From NCBI GenBank assembly GCA_031552235.1, contig JAVBMR010000009.1, positions 1-13,322 of the forward strand: a stretch of 13,322 nt of DNA, in the 5' to 3' direction. Every line of letters begins with the position of its first letter. The first letter of the stretch is position 1. The notes beneath the pieces were generated by a model, which ran no database searches, was not told where the DNA came from, and saw only the letters and a list, made by a program, of their open reading frames with translations. This DNA is from WRDF01 sp031552235 (GTDB lineage Bacteria; Bacteroidota; Bacteroidia; Bacteroidales; Rikenellaceae). This document shows positions 7,339-13,322 of this stretch, one piece after another. The translations under genes and the position numbers were made by a program.

Positions 7339-8751
7339 TTACAATTCGCCGTTCTGAACAGCAACAGTCCAGTTGAGAACAGTGATCACAGCGCGCATGT
7401 TGGTAGGCATGATCGGATCTGTATCGTCACCGCCGTCGTTAGGATCGTCATCGCCCGGATCTTCCTGGTCGTCACCTTCGTCACCGGGGTTGTCGGGGTT
7501 GTCGGGATCCTCTAAGCCGTCGCCGGGGCCATCGGTAACACCTACTGCATTGATCTTGGTAATGGTAACATTGAAGTACTGGTTACGCTCTACGTTATAC
7601 GCTGCGGCACCTGTTTCGCCTTCCTGTTTAACCGGCAGGTAGTAGTAGCAAATACCGTCTGAGTATTTCACTTTCTGGAACGCGTCAGTGTCGAAACCTG
7701 TGGGTTCTGCGTTGTAGAATTTACTGTCGTAGAAACCGGTAGCGTCGCCGTCTGTGTTCAGGCAAGCCAGGCGCCAGAAGCTGCCGTCAGTGTCGCGGGC
7801 GGCTTCATTGGCTATTACTGCAGATCCGTCAGCGATATAGAGGTTTGCGATGTCAGGAGTGTATTTACCACGGATGATCATAGTGGTAGTCGTACCCACA
7901 CGAGGAGTCGAGTTGCTGTTTTCCATCATGTACGTAGCCTTGCTGCCGTCTGCGGTTTTGTATACAAGGTTGTTGAAATAGTTGTCTTCATCGTAGTCGT
8001 CTGCGAGTACGGAGTAGAACGGGGTCTTGTAGATAGACGATTCAACAACCGGCATGAAATACATATTCTTAGGGTTGTTGATAACGCGGTACTGTGCGGC
8101 TGTGAATGTACCTCCGTCTTCTACGTCAGTCGTACCCATTTCAACGGCGATTTTCGCGAAAGCGCGGCCGATTTCTATGTCGACATTGTTTACATCGTCA
8201 TCTTCAACTTCATCGGCAGTAGCCTCTTCGAGGTCGAAATCCACGGGTTCATTGCCAACATTGGTCATAAGGAAACCGTTTGCTGCAGCCTTGAGCTGAT
8301 CCATGCTGCTGACTGCAGCTGTCATGAGTTCTGCGAATTCGGCAGTAGACATACCTTCCTGAATTCCTACGTAAAGTCCTGCCGGGGCGTTAGCTGCAAC
8401 ATAGAAATAGTGTGTACCGGTAGTGATCTCGAACGTTTTGGTTGTCTTAACCGAACCTGCACCTGTAAAGTCTGTACCGGCTACGTTAAACGTTTCCTTA
8501 CCTTCATAAGCGCCATCGGCGTTGAAGATGAAAAGAGTCAGGCTCTTCACTTCCGACTCGGTAGCGGTGGCGGTAGCGCCGTCAACGAAAGCACGGCCGG
8601 AAGGTTTCTGGCTGATAGTGAGACGGGCGACTGTTTTTTCGCCGTTGGGAATAACGCCTCCGTTGGCAGGTCCGTTGCCGCCATCCTTCGAACACGAAGC
8701 GAAAAGCGCCGTTGCAGTCAGAGCGACCGCGAAAAGTTTAGTGATTTTCAT
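7339..8751 (-). CDS. Mfa1-type major fimbrillin lipoprotein
   Basis: 470 residues. The signal peptide ends FASC, with the lipidated Cys at 20. After a short Gly/Asn-rich stretch comes a fimbrillin beta-sandwich beginning VARLTIS, with SLTLFIFNADG at about 71-81 and GTHYFYVAANAPAG. In known Mfa1/FimA fimbrillins a trypsin-like protease removes the N-terminal strand, opening a groove filled by the next subunit's C-terminal strand. R43 and R53 are candidate cleavage sites here, by inference. Near the C terminus a 40-residue acidic linker (407-446, 19 Asp/Glu, no Lys/Arg) precedes a final strand pair with ITVLNWTVAVQNGEL, a typical Mfa1-like tail. An A/T-rich leader before the ATG suits a highly expressed gene, and a strong terminator follows. 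The shaft-subunit role is inferred from the family and the adjacent Mfa2-like gene. Confidence 0.9.
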   Translation of the reverse strand: MKITKLFAVALTATALFASCSKDGGNGPANGGVIPNGEKTVARLTISQKPSGRAFVDGATATATESEVKSLTLFIFNADGAYEGKETFNVAGTDFTGAGSVKTTKTFEITTGTHYFYVAANAPAGLYVGIQEGMSTAEFAELMTAAVSSMDQLKAAANGFLMTNVGNEPVDFDLEEATADEVEDDDVNNVDIEIGRAFAKIAVEMGTTDVEDGGTFTAAQYRVINNPKNMYFMPVVESSIYKTPFYSVLADDYDEDNYFNNLVYKTADGSKATYMMENSNSTPRVGTTTTMIIRGKYTPDIANLYIADGSAVIANEAARDTDGSFWRLACLNTDGDATGFYDSKFYNAEPTGFDTDAFQKVKYSDGICYYYLPVKQEGETGAAAYNVERNQYFNVTITKINAVGVTDGPGDGLEDPDNPDNPGDEGDDQEDPGDDDPNDGGDDTDPIMPTNMRAVITVLNWTVAVQNGEL

Positions 8752-8802
8752 AGTTAAAAAATTAATTAAAAAGGTTTAAAAAAGTTGTGGAATTTATTTT
8801 AT
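8752..8802 (-). promoter_or_regulatory. A/T-rich leader upstream of the major fimbrillin start
   Basis: About 50 bases just before the fimbrillin ATG are almost entirely A and T, unlike the G+C-rich surroundings, and contain no Shine-Dalgarno match. Such leaders are typical of well-translated Bacteroidota genes. I could not place a confident TTTG / TAnnTTTG promoter in this 181-bp gap, though its size suggests the gene has its own promoter. Confidence 0.5.
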
Positions 8803-8883
8803 CTGGGTCTGTACTGTTCGTGGGTGTAGTTTTGGGGCCTTATATTCGGTGGCCTTACCGGTTGTTGCCTCCCTGCGCTGTTT

Positions 8884-8907
8884 CCGGGCGGCCTGCGGCC
8901 ACTCCGG
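8884..8907 (-). other. Hairpin after the DUF3868 gene
   Basis: A compact stem lies 25 bases past the DUF3868 stop codon: CCGG then GTGGCC pairs with GGCCGC then CCGG, with a GCA loop, one bulged A and one G-T pair. There is no T-run after it, so it is either a weak terminator or an mRNA 3'-end stabiliser at the boundary between the regulatory operon and the fimbrillin gene. Confidence 0.45.
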
Positions 8908-8932
8908 GCTTCGGTCGGTGAACTTTCGTCCG

Positions 8933-10429
8933 TTACCGGTTTTTATATCGTTCCATTTTGGCGTTGTCCTCGCGTTTTTTCGCCACTTCTTCTATGTTGT
9001 GCGCGGCTTCCTCAACGCCCTGGGCCTGCGCCTGGCGGAAGAGGGCTTCGGCCTTGTCGAGGTCGCCTTCCATAAGGTAGACCACGCCCAGGTCGTTCCA
9101 CGACTGCGGGTCGGCCGCCCATTTTTCGAGGTAGCGCTTGGCTGTCGCCGTTTCGCCCTGTGCGATCATCACGGCCGCGGCGTTGACGGCTGCCGTGGCG
9201 TTGTCGGGATACTGCCGGGGGATCAGGTCGATGAGTATGGCTTTATATTCAGGGCTTTGCGGATCGTATGTCTGGGCGGCGAGGAACATCTCGCGCTGCG
9301 AAAGGAACATGATGCTGTTCTTGTTGATGAGCGCCTTTGTTTCGTCTGCCGAATAATCCTTTACCGTGTAGTCGATCTGGTACTCCACGCGGCGCAGCCC
9401 CGGGAACATATCCTTGAGCATCGCCCGGTAAGGTGCGCCGCCCGCCAGCCGCATCAGGGAAGTTTCGCGGCCGTCGAGAATGGGAGTATTTTCTATAATG
9501 CCGAGTATCTGATCTTTCTGGGCCATTTCGCTGGCCTGAACGAGAGATGACAATCCGTCCCAGTCTTCGGCAACCCACGACACCTTGATGTTATCTTCTG
9601 TGATCGGCAGGTTGAACTTGGAAACGATATAGTCTTTCAGAGCTGTCGAGCGTTCGCGGGCAAGGCGTTCGTTGCTCTCGTATTTGCCCTCCGGCGAAGC
9701 GTACCCCTCGATGAACAGCCCTTTGATCTTCACGTCGGCGTTGCTCTGTATCTCGTTGAAAGCGTCGTTTATTTTGGCCAACTCCGCCGGGTTGTTGCGG
9801 TAGGTGGGCAGGATGACCGACTTGCCGACCTGGAAGTCGAGGAATGCCTGGCCCTGTTTTTTGCGGCTTTTCTGTTCTGGGGCGGGGACGTAGAAATTCA
9901 GTTTGGGCTGCACCTCGTATGGGGTGCGCGGGGCGATCTGCACGCGGTCGGCCATCGAGAAGAATACCAGCTCGCGGCGGTTGCCGGCCGAGATCAGCTC
10001 CTGGTTCAGCGCCAGTCCGGCATCGTCCATCCAGGGTTCGTAGGGGGCGGCCCAGTTATATGTGAACGTACTGTCGGTGTGTTTGTCAACACGTATGACA
10101 GCCGCAGGCGCCAAGACTTCCGCGCGGCGCTCTTTGCCGAGCAGGCGCAGGGAGCGGCGTTCGCTTTTGTAGCGGTTTTTGCCCAGGATCATCACGTCAG
10201 GGAGGGCGAAATTCTGTTCCTGGTTGCCAAATACGGGCGTAAGGTGCATGCTACGGCCGGGGCGCACGGCCGCGCGGTCGATACGAACGTCGAATCGCAC
10301 CTTGAGCGAATCGTTCTCCTCGCGGGCCGAGCCGTTCGAGAACATGAGCGTACCTTTATAGGGTGTCGGTTCGGCTAATGCCGCCGTCGCCAACAGTATG
10401 GCTGCTGCTGTAAAATATAATTTTTTCAT
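8933..10429 (-). CDS. DUF3868 / OmpA-like / TPR periplasmic protein
   Basis: 498 residues with a type I signal peptide (MKKLYFTAAAILLATAALA, cleavage near A19). The N-terminal half (about 20-185) matches the DUF3868 type found beside Bacteroidales fimbrial genes. Residues 196-355 resemble an OmpA C-terminal domain, with GYASPEG at 242-248 and NERLARERSTALKDYI at 253-268, like the OmpA peptidoglycan-binding helix. The Asp that binds diaminopimelate in classical OmpA (GYTD) is replaced, so peptidoglycan binding may be altered. From about 390 to 480 there are TPR-like helices (SWNDLGVVYLMEGDLDKAEALF). The gene starts 17 bp after the DUF3575 gene and is surely cotranscribed with it. It may link the outer-membrane barrel or nascent fimbriae to the cell wall; this is inference. 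A hairpin follows the stop. Confidence 0.85.
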   Translation of the reverse strand: MKKLYFTAAAILLATAALAEPTPYKGTLMFSNGSAREENDSLKVRFDVRIDRAAVRPGRSMHLTPVFGNQEQNFALPDVMILGKNRYKSERRSLRLLGKERRAEVLAPAAVIRVDKHTDSTFTYNWAAPYEPWMDDAGLALNQELISAGNRRELVFFSMADRVQIAPRTPYEVQPKLNFYVPAPEQKSRKKQGQAFLDFQVGKSVILPTYRNNPAELAKINDAFNEIQSNADVKIKGLFIEGYASPEGKYESNERLARERSTALKDYIVSKFNLPITEDNIKVSWVAEDWDGLSSLVQASEMAQKDQILGIIENTPILDGRETSLMRLAGGAPYRAMLKDMFPGLRRVEYQIDYTVKDYSADETKALINKNSIMFLSQREMFLAAQTYDPQSPEYKAILIDLIPRQYPDNATAAVNAAAVMIAQGETATAKRYLEKWAADPQSWNDLGVVYLMEGDLDKAEALFRQAQAQGVEEAAHNIEEVAKKREDNAKMERYKNR

Positions 10430-10446
10430 ATCCGGTTTTCGGTTGC

Positions 10447-11541
10447 TTATTTAATGAAGAAGAGCATCGAGATCCCAGCTTTCGTGGGGCCGAAATAGTG
10501 CTTATAGTCTCTGTCGACTTCCTGTCCGCAGGTGGCGCAGTCATATTGCTTGTAGTCGGCGTAGAAATAGCCCATCCCGAGGGTGGCTTCCAGGCCCCAG
10601 TGCTTGCCCAGGATCCATTGATAGCCATAGGAAACGCCTGCACCGTAGAGGCTGCCTTCGTAGCGGTAATCCTTCAGTTCGGGCCAAATGCCAAGCGGCA
10701 TATCCACGTTGCCTGCGTTGAAATATGAGTAAATGCCGTGTATCCCGAGGAAATGCCCATTGAACGACTCGGCAGACCAGTAGCGGGCTTCAGGGACGAA
10801 CGTAAGGTGGCGCCACTGCTTGTTGTCCGAGAACGACCACGGGTTGTAGCTTACCGGAAGGTGGAGCGTCCACTGGTCCGACAGACGCACTTCGAGTCCG
10901 AGGTTGATGCTCGTTGTGGCATCGTCCAACAGGTTGGTTTTAACAGCTATGAGCGGAAGGCGCTGCTTGACGAACCCATCGGGCTGCGGGGCTCCGGCTA
11001 CAGCCGGGATGCGCTCCCATCCGGCGCGGGGCGCGGCGGCAGGGCTTTCCGGCACGGCTTCTTCAGAAGCGGCGGGCGACGGTGCCGACATGGATTGCGA
11101 GTCGCCGAGGAGTACCGTTGCGGCTTCCGCGACAGACGGCGCCGGACGCACCGGGGCCAACGACACAACAGCCGTTACGGGAGTTGCAGGCTGTTTAACG
11201 GCCGGCTGCTGGGGCGCCGGGCGAAGCATGACATAGTTGCCCTTGACCTCGAACGCCTGTCCCGTACCGGCAAGCAGGTTGGTAAGGATCTCGTTGGTAG
11301 TGCCGCTGGCGCTGGGCAGGGCCACCTTGCGGTTGGTGTCGAACGCCGAGTGGTTTACGGCGATTACCAGGCCGGTTTGCCTGTGGATCTCTCCGAAAGC
11401 CTCCTCGATCGTGATCTCGCGCGAGGGAAGGGTCACTTTGCTGTCCTGGGGGGCGGCCACCGACTGGAGGGCGCACAACCCGAAGACAACGAGCAGTGTC
11501 AATTTGATACGGTAGCCCGTGGGCTTCAGCTGTTTCTTCAT
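10447..11541 (-). CDS. Outer-membrane DUF3575 protein with N-terminal STN signalling domain
   Basis: 364 residues. An N-terminal signal peptide probably cleaves near A29/A30. Residues 34-107 form an STN (secretin and TonB N-terminus short) domain: ITIEEAFGEIHRQTGLVIAV, then ILTNLLAGTGQAFEVKGNYV. Residues 108-192 are a Pro/Ala-rich linker long enough to cross part of the periplasm. Residues 193-364 are a DUF3575 beta-barrel-like domain (LPLIAVKTNLLDDATTSINL, then alternating aromatic strands such as GLEATLGMGYFYADYKQY, ending SMLFFIK). A CxxC (DCATC, 335-338) lies in a likely loop. In FecA-type systems the STN domain contacts the periplasmic part of FecR; here the fecR gene is 15 bp upstream and there is no TonB-dependent receptor in the window. 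A signalling role is therefore inferred: the barrel would sense fimbrial or surface state and act through FecR. Confidence 0.85.
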   Translation of the reverse strand: MKKQLKPTGYRIKLTLLVVFGLCALQSVAAPQDSKVTLPSREITIEEAFGEIHRQTGLVIAVNHSAFDTNRKVALPSASGTTNEILTNLLAGTGQAFEVKGNYVMLRPAPQQPAVKQPATPVTAVVSLAPVRPAPSVAEAATVLLGDSQSMSAPSPAASEEAVPESPAAAPRAGWERIPAVAGAPQPDGFVKQRLPLIAVKTNLLDDATTSINLGLEVRLSDQWTLHLPVSYNPWSFSDNKQWRHLTFVPEARYWSAESFNGHFLGIHGIYSYFNAGNVDMPLGIWPELKDYRYEGSLYGAGVSYGYQWILGKHWGLEATLGMGYFYADYKQYDCATCGQEVDRDYKHYFGPTKAGISMLFFIK

Positions 11542-11556
11542 TATAAGTTCGGTTCT

Positions 11557-12624
11557 TTAATTTGTATGCTTCGTCACAATTACCCTGTCGCCTTCGATGC
11601 GATAGGTAAAATCAAGGGATATGTATTGCACAAGTTCCATTGCCGTGTCGAGGTCCTCGCGGCCGCTGAGCATGAACGAGTAAACGTCGTCGTCCACAAA
11701 GTCGTCGCTTACGATCCCAACCCCATAGTACCACCCTATCCGGTCGAAGATCTCCTTAAGCGTAATATGCTGAAAATTAAGTCTTTCAGCAATCCATCCC
11801 GGCAGCGCTTCATCGACCTGCGCGATACTGTACCGGCATGTCGCGTTGTTGTATGTCATCTGCTGTCCTGGCGTCAGGACAATCTCCTGCGCGCCATCGC
11901 ACCGCATGCCGCCGATCCTTATCCGGCCGGTGTAAAGCGTAACCGTAGTAACGGCATCGCCCGGCATCGCGCTCACATTGAAAGTCGTGCCGAGCACATT
12001 GATATTGAGATCCCCGGTTTCGACCACGAACGGACGCAGGCTGTCTTTAGCCACCGAAAAATAGGCTTCGCCGTTAAGTTTGACCCGGCGCATGTCGCCC
12101 GTCTCGAAATCCTCGGCATAAGCTATTTCGCTGCCCGGCCTGATGAGAACACTCGAACCGTCCAGCAGGCCGGTGCGGCCCTGGGCACCCATCGTATCGG
12201 GTACGGCTATCGTAACCATTGCCATCTGGGCTGCGGGCTGCACGCGGAAACGTTCGCTGTAAGTCCAGAACAAGGCCCCGGCCACCACAAGGAACGGCAG
12301 AAGCACGGCCGCGACCCGCATCGCAGGCCTGCGGTATAAAGGTTTGCGCTGCCCGGCGGGTTTGCCCATGCGGCTGAATTCCTGTCTCACGGCCGGCCTC
12401 GTTTTCCATTGACGGAACATCCGCGACGACCACGCACCCGGTTTCCCTTCGTAGTTTACCCTGTTGATGAACACGGATTTAAGCGCGGCTTCTTTCTCTT
12501 CCTTCTCGGCGGGGCAAACGAGCCATTCCTGGATCGACGCCACGAGCGCTTCCGGACAATCCCCGTCGAGAAGATGATTAAGTACATCTTCCGCCTGACT
12601 CCGTATTTTTTTATTATCCGCCAT
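11557..12624 (-). CDS. FecR-family anti-sigma factor with C-terminal DUF4974
   Basis: 355 residues from the preferred start. Region 1-100 is the cytoplasmic anti-sigma part (LLDGD, SIQEWLV near 31-36). One membrane helix spans about 102-123 (MRVAAVLLPFLVVAGALFW). The periplasmic FecR domain covers about 154-242 (DGSSVLIRPGSEIAY, LNGEAYFSVAKD, FVVETGDLNINVLGTTFNV). DUF4974, itself STN-like, covers about 280-353 (ITLKEIFDRIGWYYGVGI). Such proteins hold an ECF sigma factor until an outer-membrane partner's STN domain signals. A longer reading from 12663 adds 13 residues. I prefer 12624 because the promoter-like element then lies 58 bases from the start, matching the 55 bases for the neighbouring FecR-like gene, against 19 for the longer form. 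No ECF sigma gene is visible; it may lie beyond the right edge or elsewhere. First gene of the fecR-DUF3575-DUF3868 operon. Confidence 0.9.
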   Translation of the reverse strand: MADNKKIRSQAEDVLNHLLDGDCPEALVASIQEWLVCPAEKEEKEAALKSVFINRVNYEGKPGAWSSRMFRQWKTRPAVRQEFSRMGKPAGQRKPLYRRPAMRVAAVLLPFLVVAGALFWTYSERFRVQPAAQMAMVTIAVPDTMGAQGRTGLLDGSSVLIRPGSEIAYAEDFETGDMRRVKLNGEAYFSVAKDSLRPFVVETGDLNINVLGTTFNVSAMPGDAVTTVTLYTGRIRIGGMRCDGAQEIVLTPGQQMTYNNATCRYSIAQVDEALPGWIAERLNFQHITLKEIFDRIGWYYGVGIVSDDFVDDDVYSFMLSGREDLDTAMELVQYISLDFTYRIEGDRVIVTKHTN

Positions 12625-12682
12625 ATATATCTTTATCCAATCCTTACGCACAACCGGTTCCATCTCTACCCGGGCTTCCTAT

Positions 12683-12718
12683 TATAAATAGCAACCAAGG
12701 GAACCGATTCTTTAGGCC
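12683..12718 (-). promoter_or_regulatory. Promoter-like element upstream of fecR (copy A)
   Basis: Read on the transcribed strand, the 13-mer GGCCTAAAGAATC (12706-12718) is followed at fixed distance by TGCTATTTATA (12683-12693). It matches copy B at 13135-13170 at 27 of 36 positions with no gaps, while the surroundings differ. A poly-A/T tract lies just upstream of both. It does not fit the usual Bacteroides TTTG / TAnnTTTG promoter well, so an ECF-type promoter or a shared operator is possible. Confidence 0.55.
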
Positions 12719-12761
12719 GGACATTTAATTTTTTTACAAAAAATATTTAACACGCTGAAAG

Positions 12762-12773
12762 ACAGAGCTCTGT
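12762..12773. promoter_or_regulatory. 12-bp perfect palindrome, possible operator
   Basis: ACAGAGCTCTGT is perfectly self-complementary and lies in the A/T-rich 170-bp gap between the small FecR-like gene and fecR. With no loop it is a poor terminator hairpin. It could be a dimer-binding site, but a 12-bp palindrome can also occur by chance. Confidence 0.2.
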
Positions 12774-12794
12774 AATTTTATTTTTTTACCCGTG

Positions 12795-13079
12795 TCAACT
12801 GCAGTTCTGGTTATAAAGGCCATAAACAACCGCTTCCTCGATGCGGGTGTCCGGACCGGGCCGTTGGCCTGCGAGTTCGAACAACCGGCAGGATTGTTCA
12901 TCGAAACACATTTCATCCACCAACTGATCGAAATAAAGACTTAACGCCTCATCGACCTCCGGATGGTGGATGTTGCGCACGAGCCATTGCTGTATCTGCG
13001 CAGCCCTTTCGTCCGTCGTATTACCGTCGGACAGCTCACTCAGAATCTCATACGCGATTTTTACAAATTCTTCGTTCAT
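12795..13079 (-). CDS. Small stand-alone FecR N-terminal-like protein (possible free anti-sigma domain)
   Basis: 94 residues, acidic, with no signal peptide and no membrane helix, so cytoplasmic. Residues 11-50 align without gaps to residues 13-52 of the FecR protein encoded next, with 14 identities, among them DG (18-19), IQ-WLV (29-34), AL (45-46) and F50. It thus looks like the sigma-binding cytoplasmic part of a FecR anti-sigma factor without the membrane and periplasmic parts. Cys occurs at 58, 64 and 93. The reading frame has a proper start and stop and its own promoter-like element 55 bases upstream, sharing sequence with the one before fecR, which argues for a working gene rather than a fragment. 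It might bind the same sigma factor as a soluble competitor, or be a remnant of a duplicated fecR. Function is inference. Confidence 0.7.
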   Translation of the reverse strand: MNEEFVKIAYEILSELSDGNTTDERAAQIQQWLVRNIHHPEVDEALSLYFDQLVDEMCFDEQSCRLFELAGQRPGPDTRIEEAVVYGLYNQNCS

Positions 13080-13134
13080 TGGGTTTGCTTATACCTTTGC
13101 CAGAGTTTTCGCCGGGACAAGTGATCGTCCTCTA

Positions 13135-13170
13135 TATAAACAGCACATTGGGTATCGGATTCTTTAGGCC
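13135..13170 (-). promoter_or_regulatory. Promoter-like element upstream of the small FecR-like gene (copy B)
   Basis: On the transcribed strand, GGCCTAAAGAATC (13158-13170) is followed by TGCTGTTTATA (13135-13145) at exactly the spacing seen in copy A (12683-12718). It ends 55 bases before the ATG at 13079. Repetition of the element, in the same orientation and at nearly the same distance from two related genes, is the evidence for a shared regulatory role. Confidence 0.55.
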
Positions 13171-13322
13171 TGACCCCGGATATTTTTTACACGCACCACC
13201 TCCGGCATACGCAACACAATGATATACAGCAACCAGGCTGCAAGGCGCCGGATCCCGGAAACGCACGCGCCAAAAACGGCCGTGGCGGGGGGCTGATTTA
13301 GAAAACCCGGACGCCCGCCAAA

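Noticed and set aside
12625..12663. Upstream ATG extending FecR by 13 residues
   Set aside because: It would leave only 19 bases to the promoter-like element, unlike the 55 bases in the paired gene, and the added residues do not resemble the start of the family. It remains possible.
12683..13170. Invertible promoter switch flanked by repeats
   Set aside because: The two similar elements are direct, not inverted, repeats, and no recombinase gene is present. No flanking inverted repeats were found by eye.
13168..13322. Minus-strand open frame entering from the right edge and ending at a TAA within the promoter-like element, as a possible end of an ECF sigma gene
   Set aside because: The roughly 50-residue translation shows no recognisable sigma region 4 or other motif, and it overlaps the conserved element. 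It is more likely non-coding.

Overview
The window is most likely from a Bacteroidales bacterium. The clues are lipoprotein signal peptides ending in a lipobox Cys, FimB/Mfa2 and Mfa1-type fimbrial genes, FecR/DUF4974, STN, DUF3575 and DUF3868 proteins, and A/T-rich leaders in place of strong Shine-Dalgarno sites. The moderately high G+C would suit an Alistipes-like member of the Rikenellaceae, but genus is inference. All eight genes lie on the minus strand, so transcription runs from high to low coordinates.

In order of transcription: a 94-residue protein resembling only the cytoplasmic part of a FecR anti-sigma factor (12795-13079); a full FecR-type anti-sigma factor (11557-12624); an outer-membrane DUF3575 barrel with an N-terminal STN signalling domain (10447-11541); a DUF3868/OmpA-like/TPR periplasmic protein (8933-10429); an Mfa1-type major fimbrillin lipoprotein (7339-8751); a strong intrinsic terminator (7285-7325); an Mfa2/FimB-type anchor (6234-7202); and two very large paralogous multidomain fimbrillin-like lipoproteins (2373-6206, and 1-2294, which runs off the left edge). 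The fecR, DUF3575 and DUF3868 genes are only 15-17 bp apart and look like one operon. The mfa1-like gene sits behind a 181-bp gap with a hairpin and a long A/T-rich leader.

The reading offered is a type V (Bacteroidales) fimbria locus: shaft subunit, outer-membrane anchor and two large accessory or tip adhesins. It is preceded by a surface-signalling module in which the STN domain, normally found on TonB-dependent transducers, sits on a DUF3575 barrel. No ECF sigma factor and no TonB-dependent receptor gene is present in the window. The two FecR-like genes share a promoter-like element at matching distance from their starts. The two giant lipoproteins are near-identical in places but carry a completely different roughly 150-bp patch inside a conserved frame, which suggests diversified adhesin tips. 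No RNA genes, CRISPR arrays, insertion sequences or phage genes were seen. The 152 bases at the right edge (13171-13322) hold nothing recognised.
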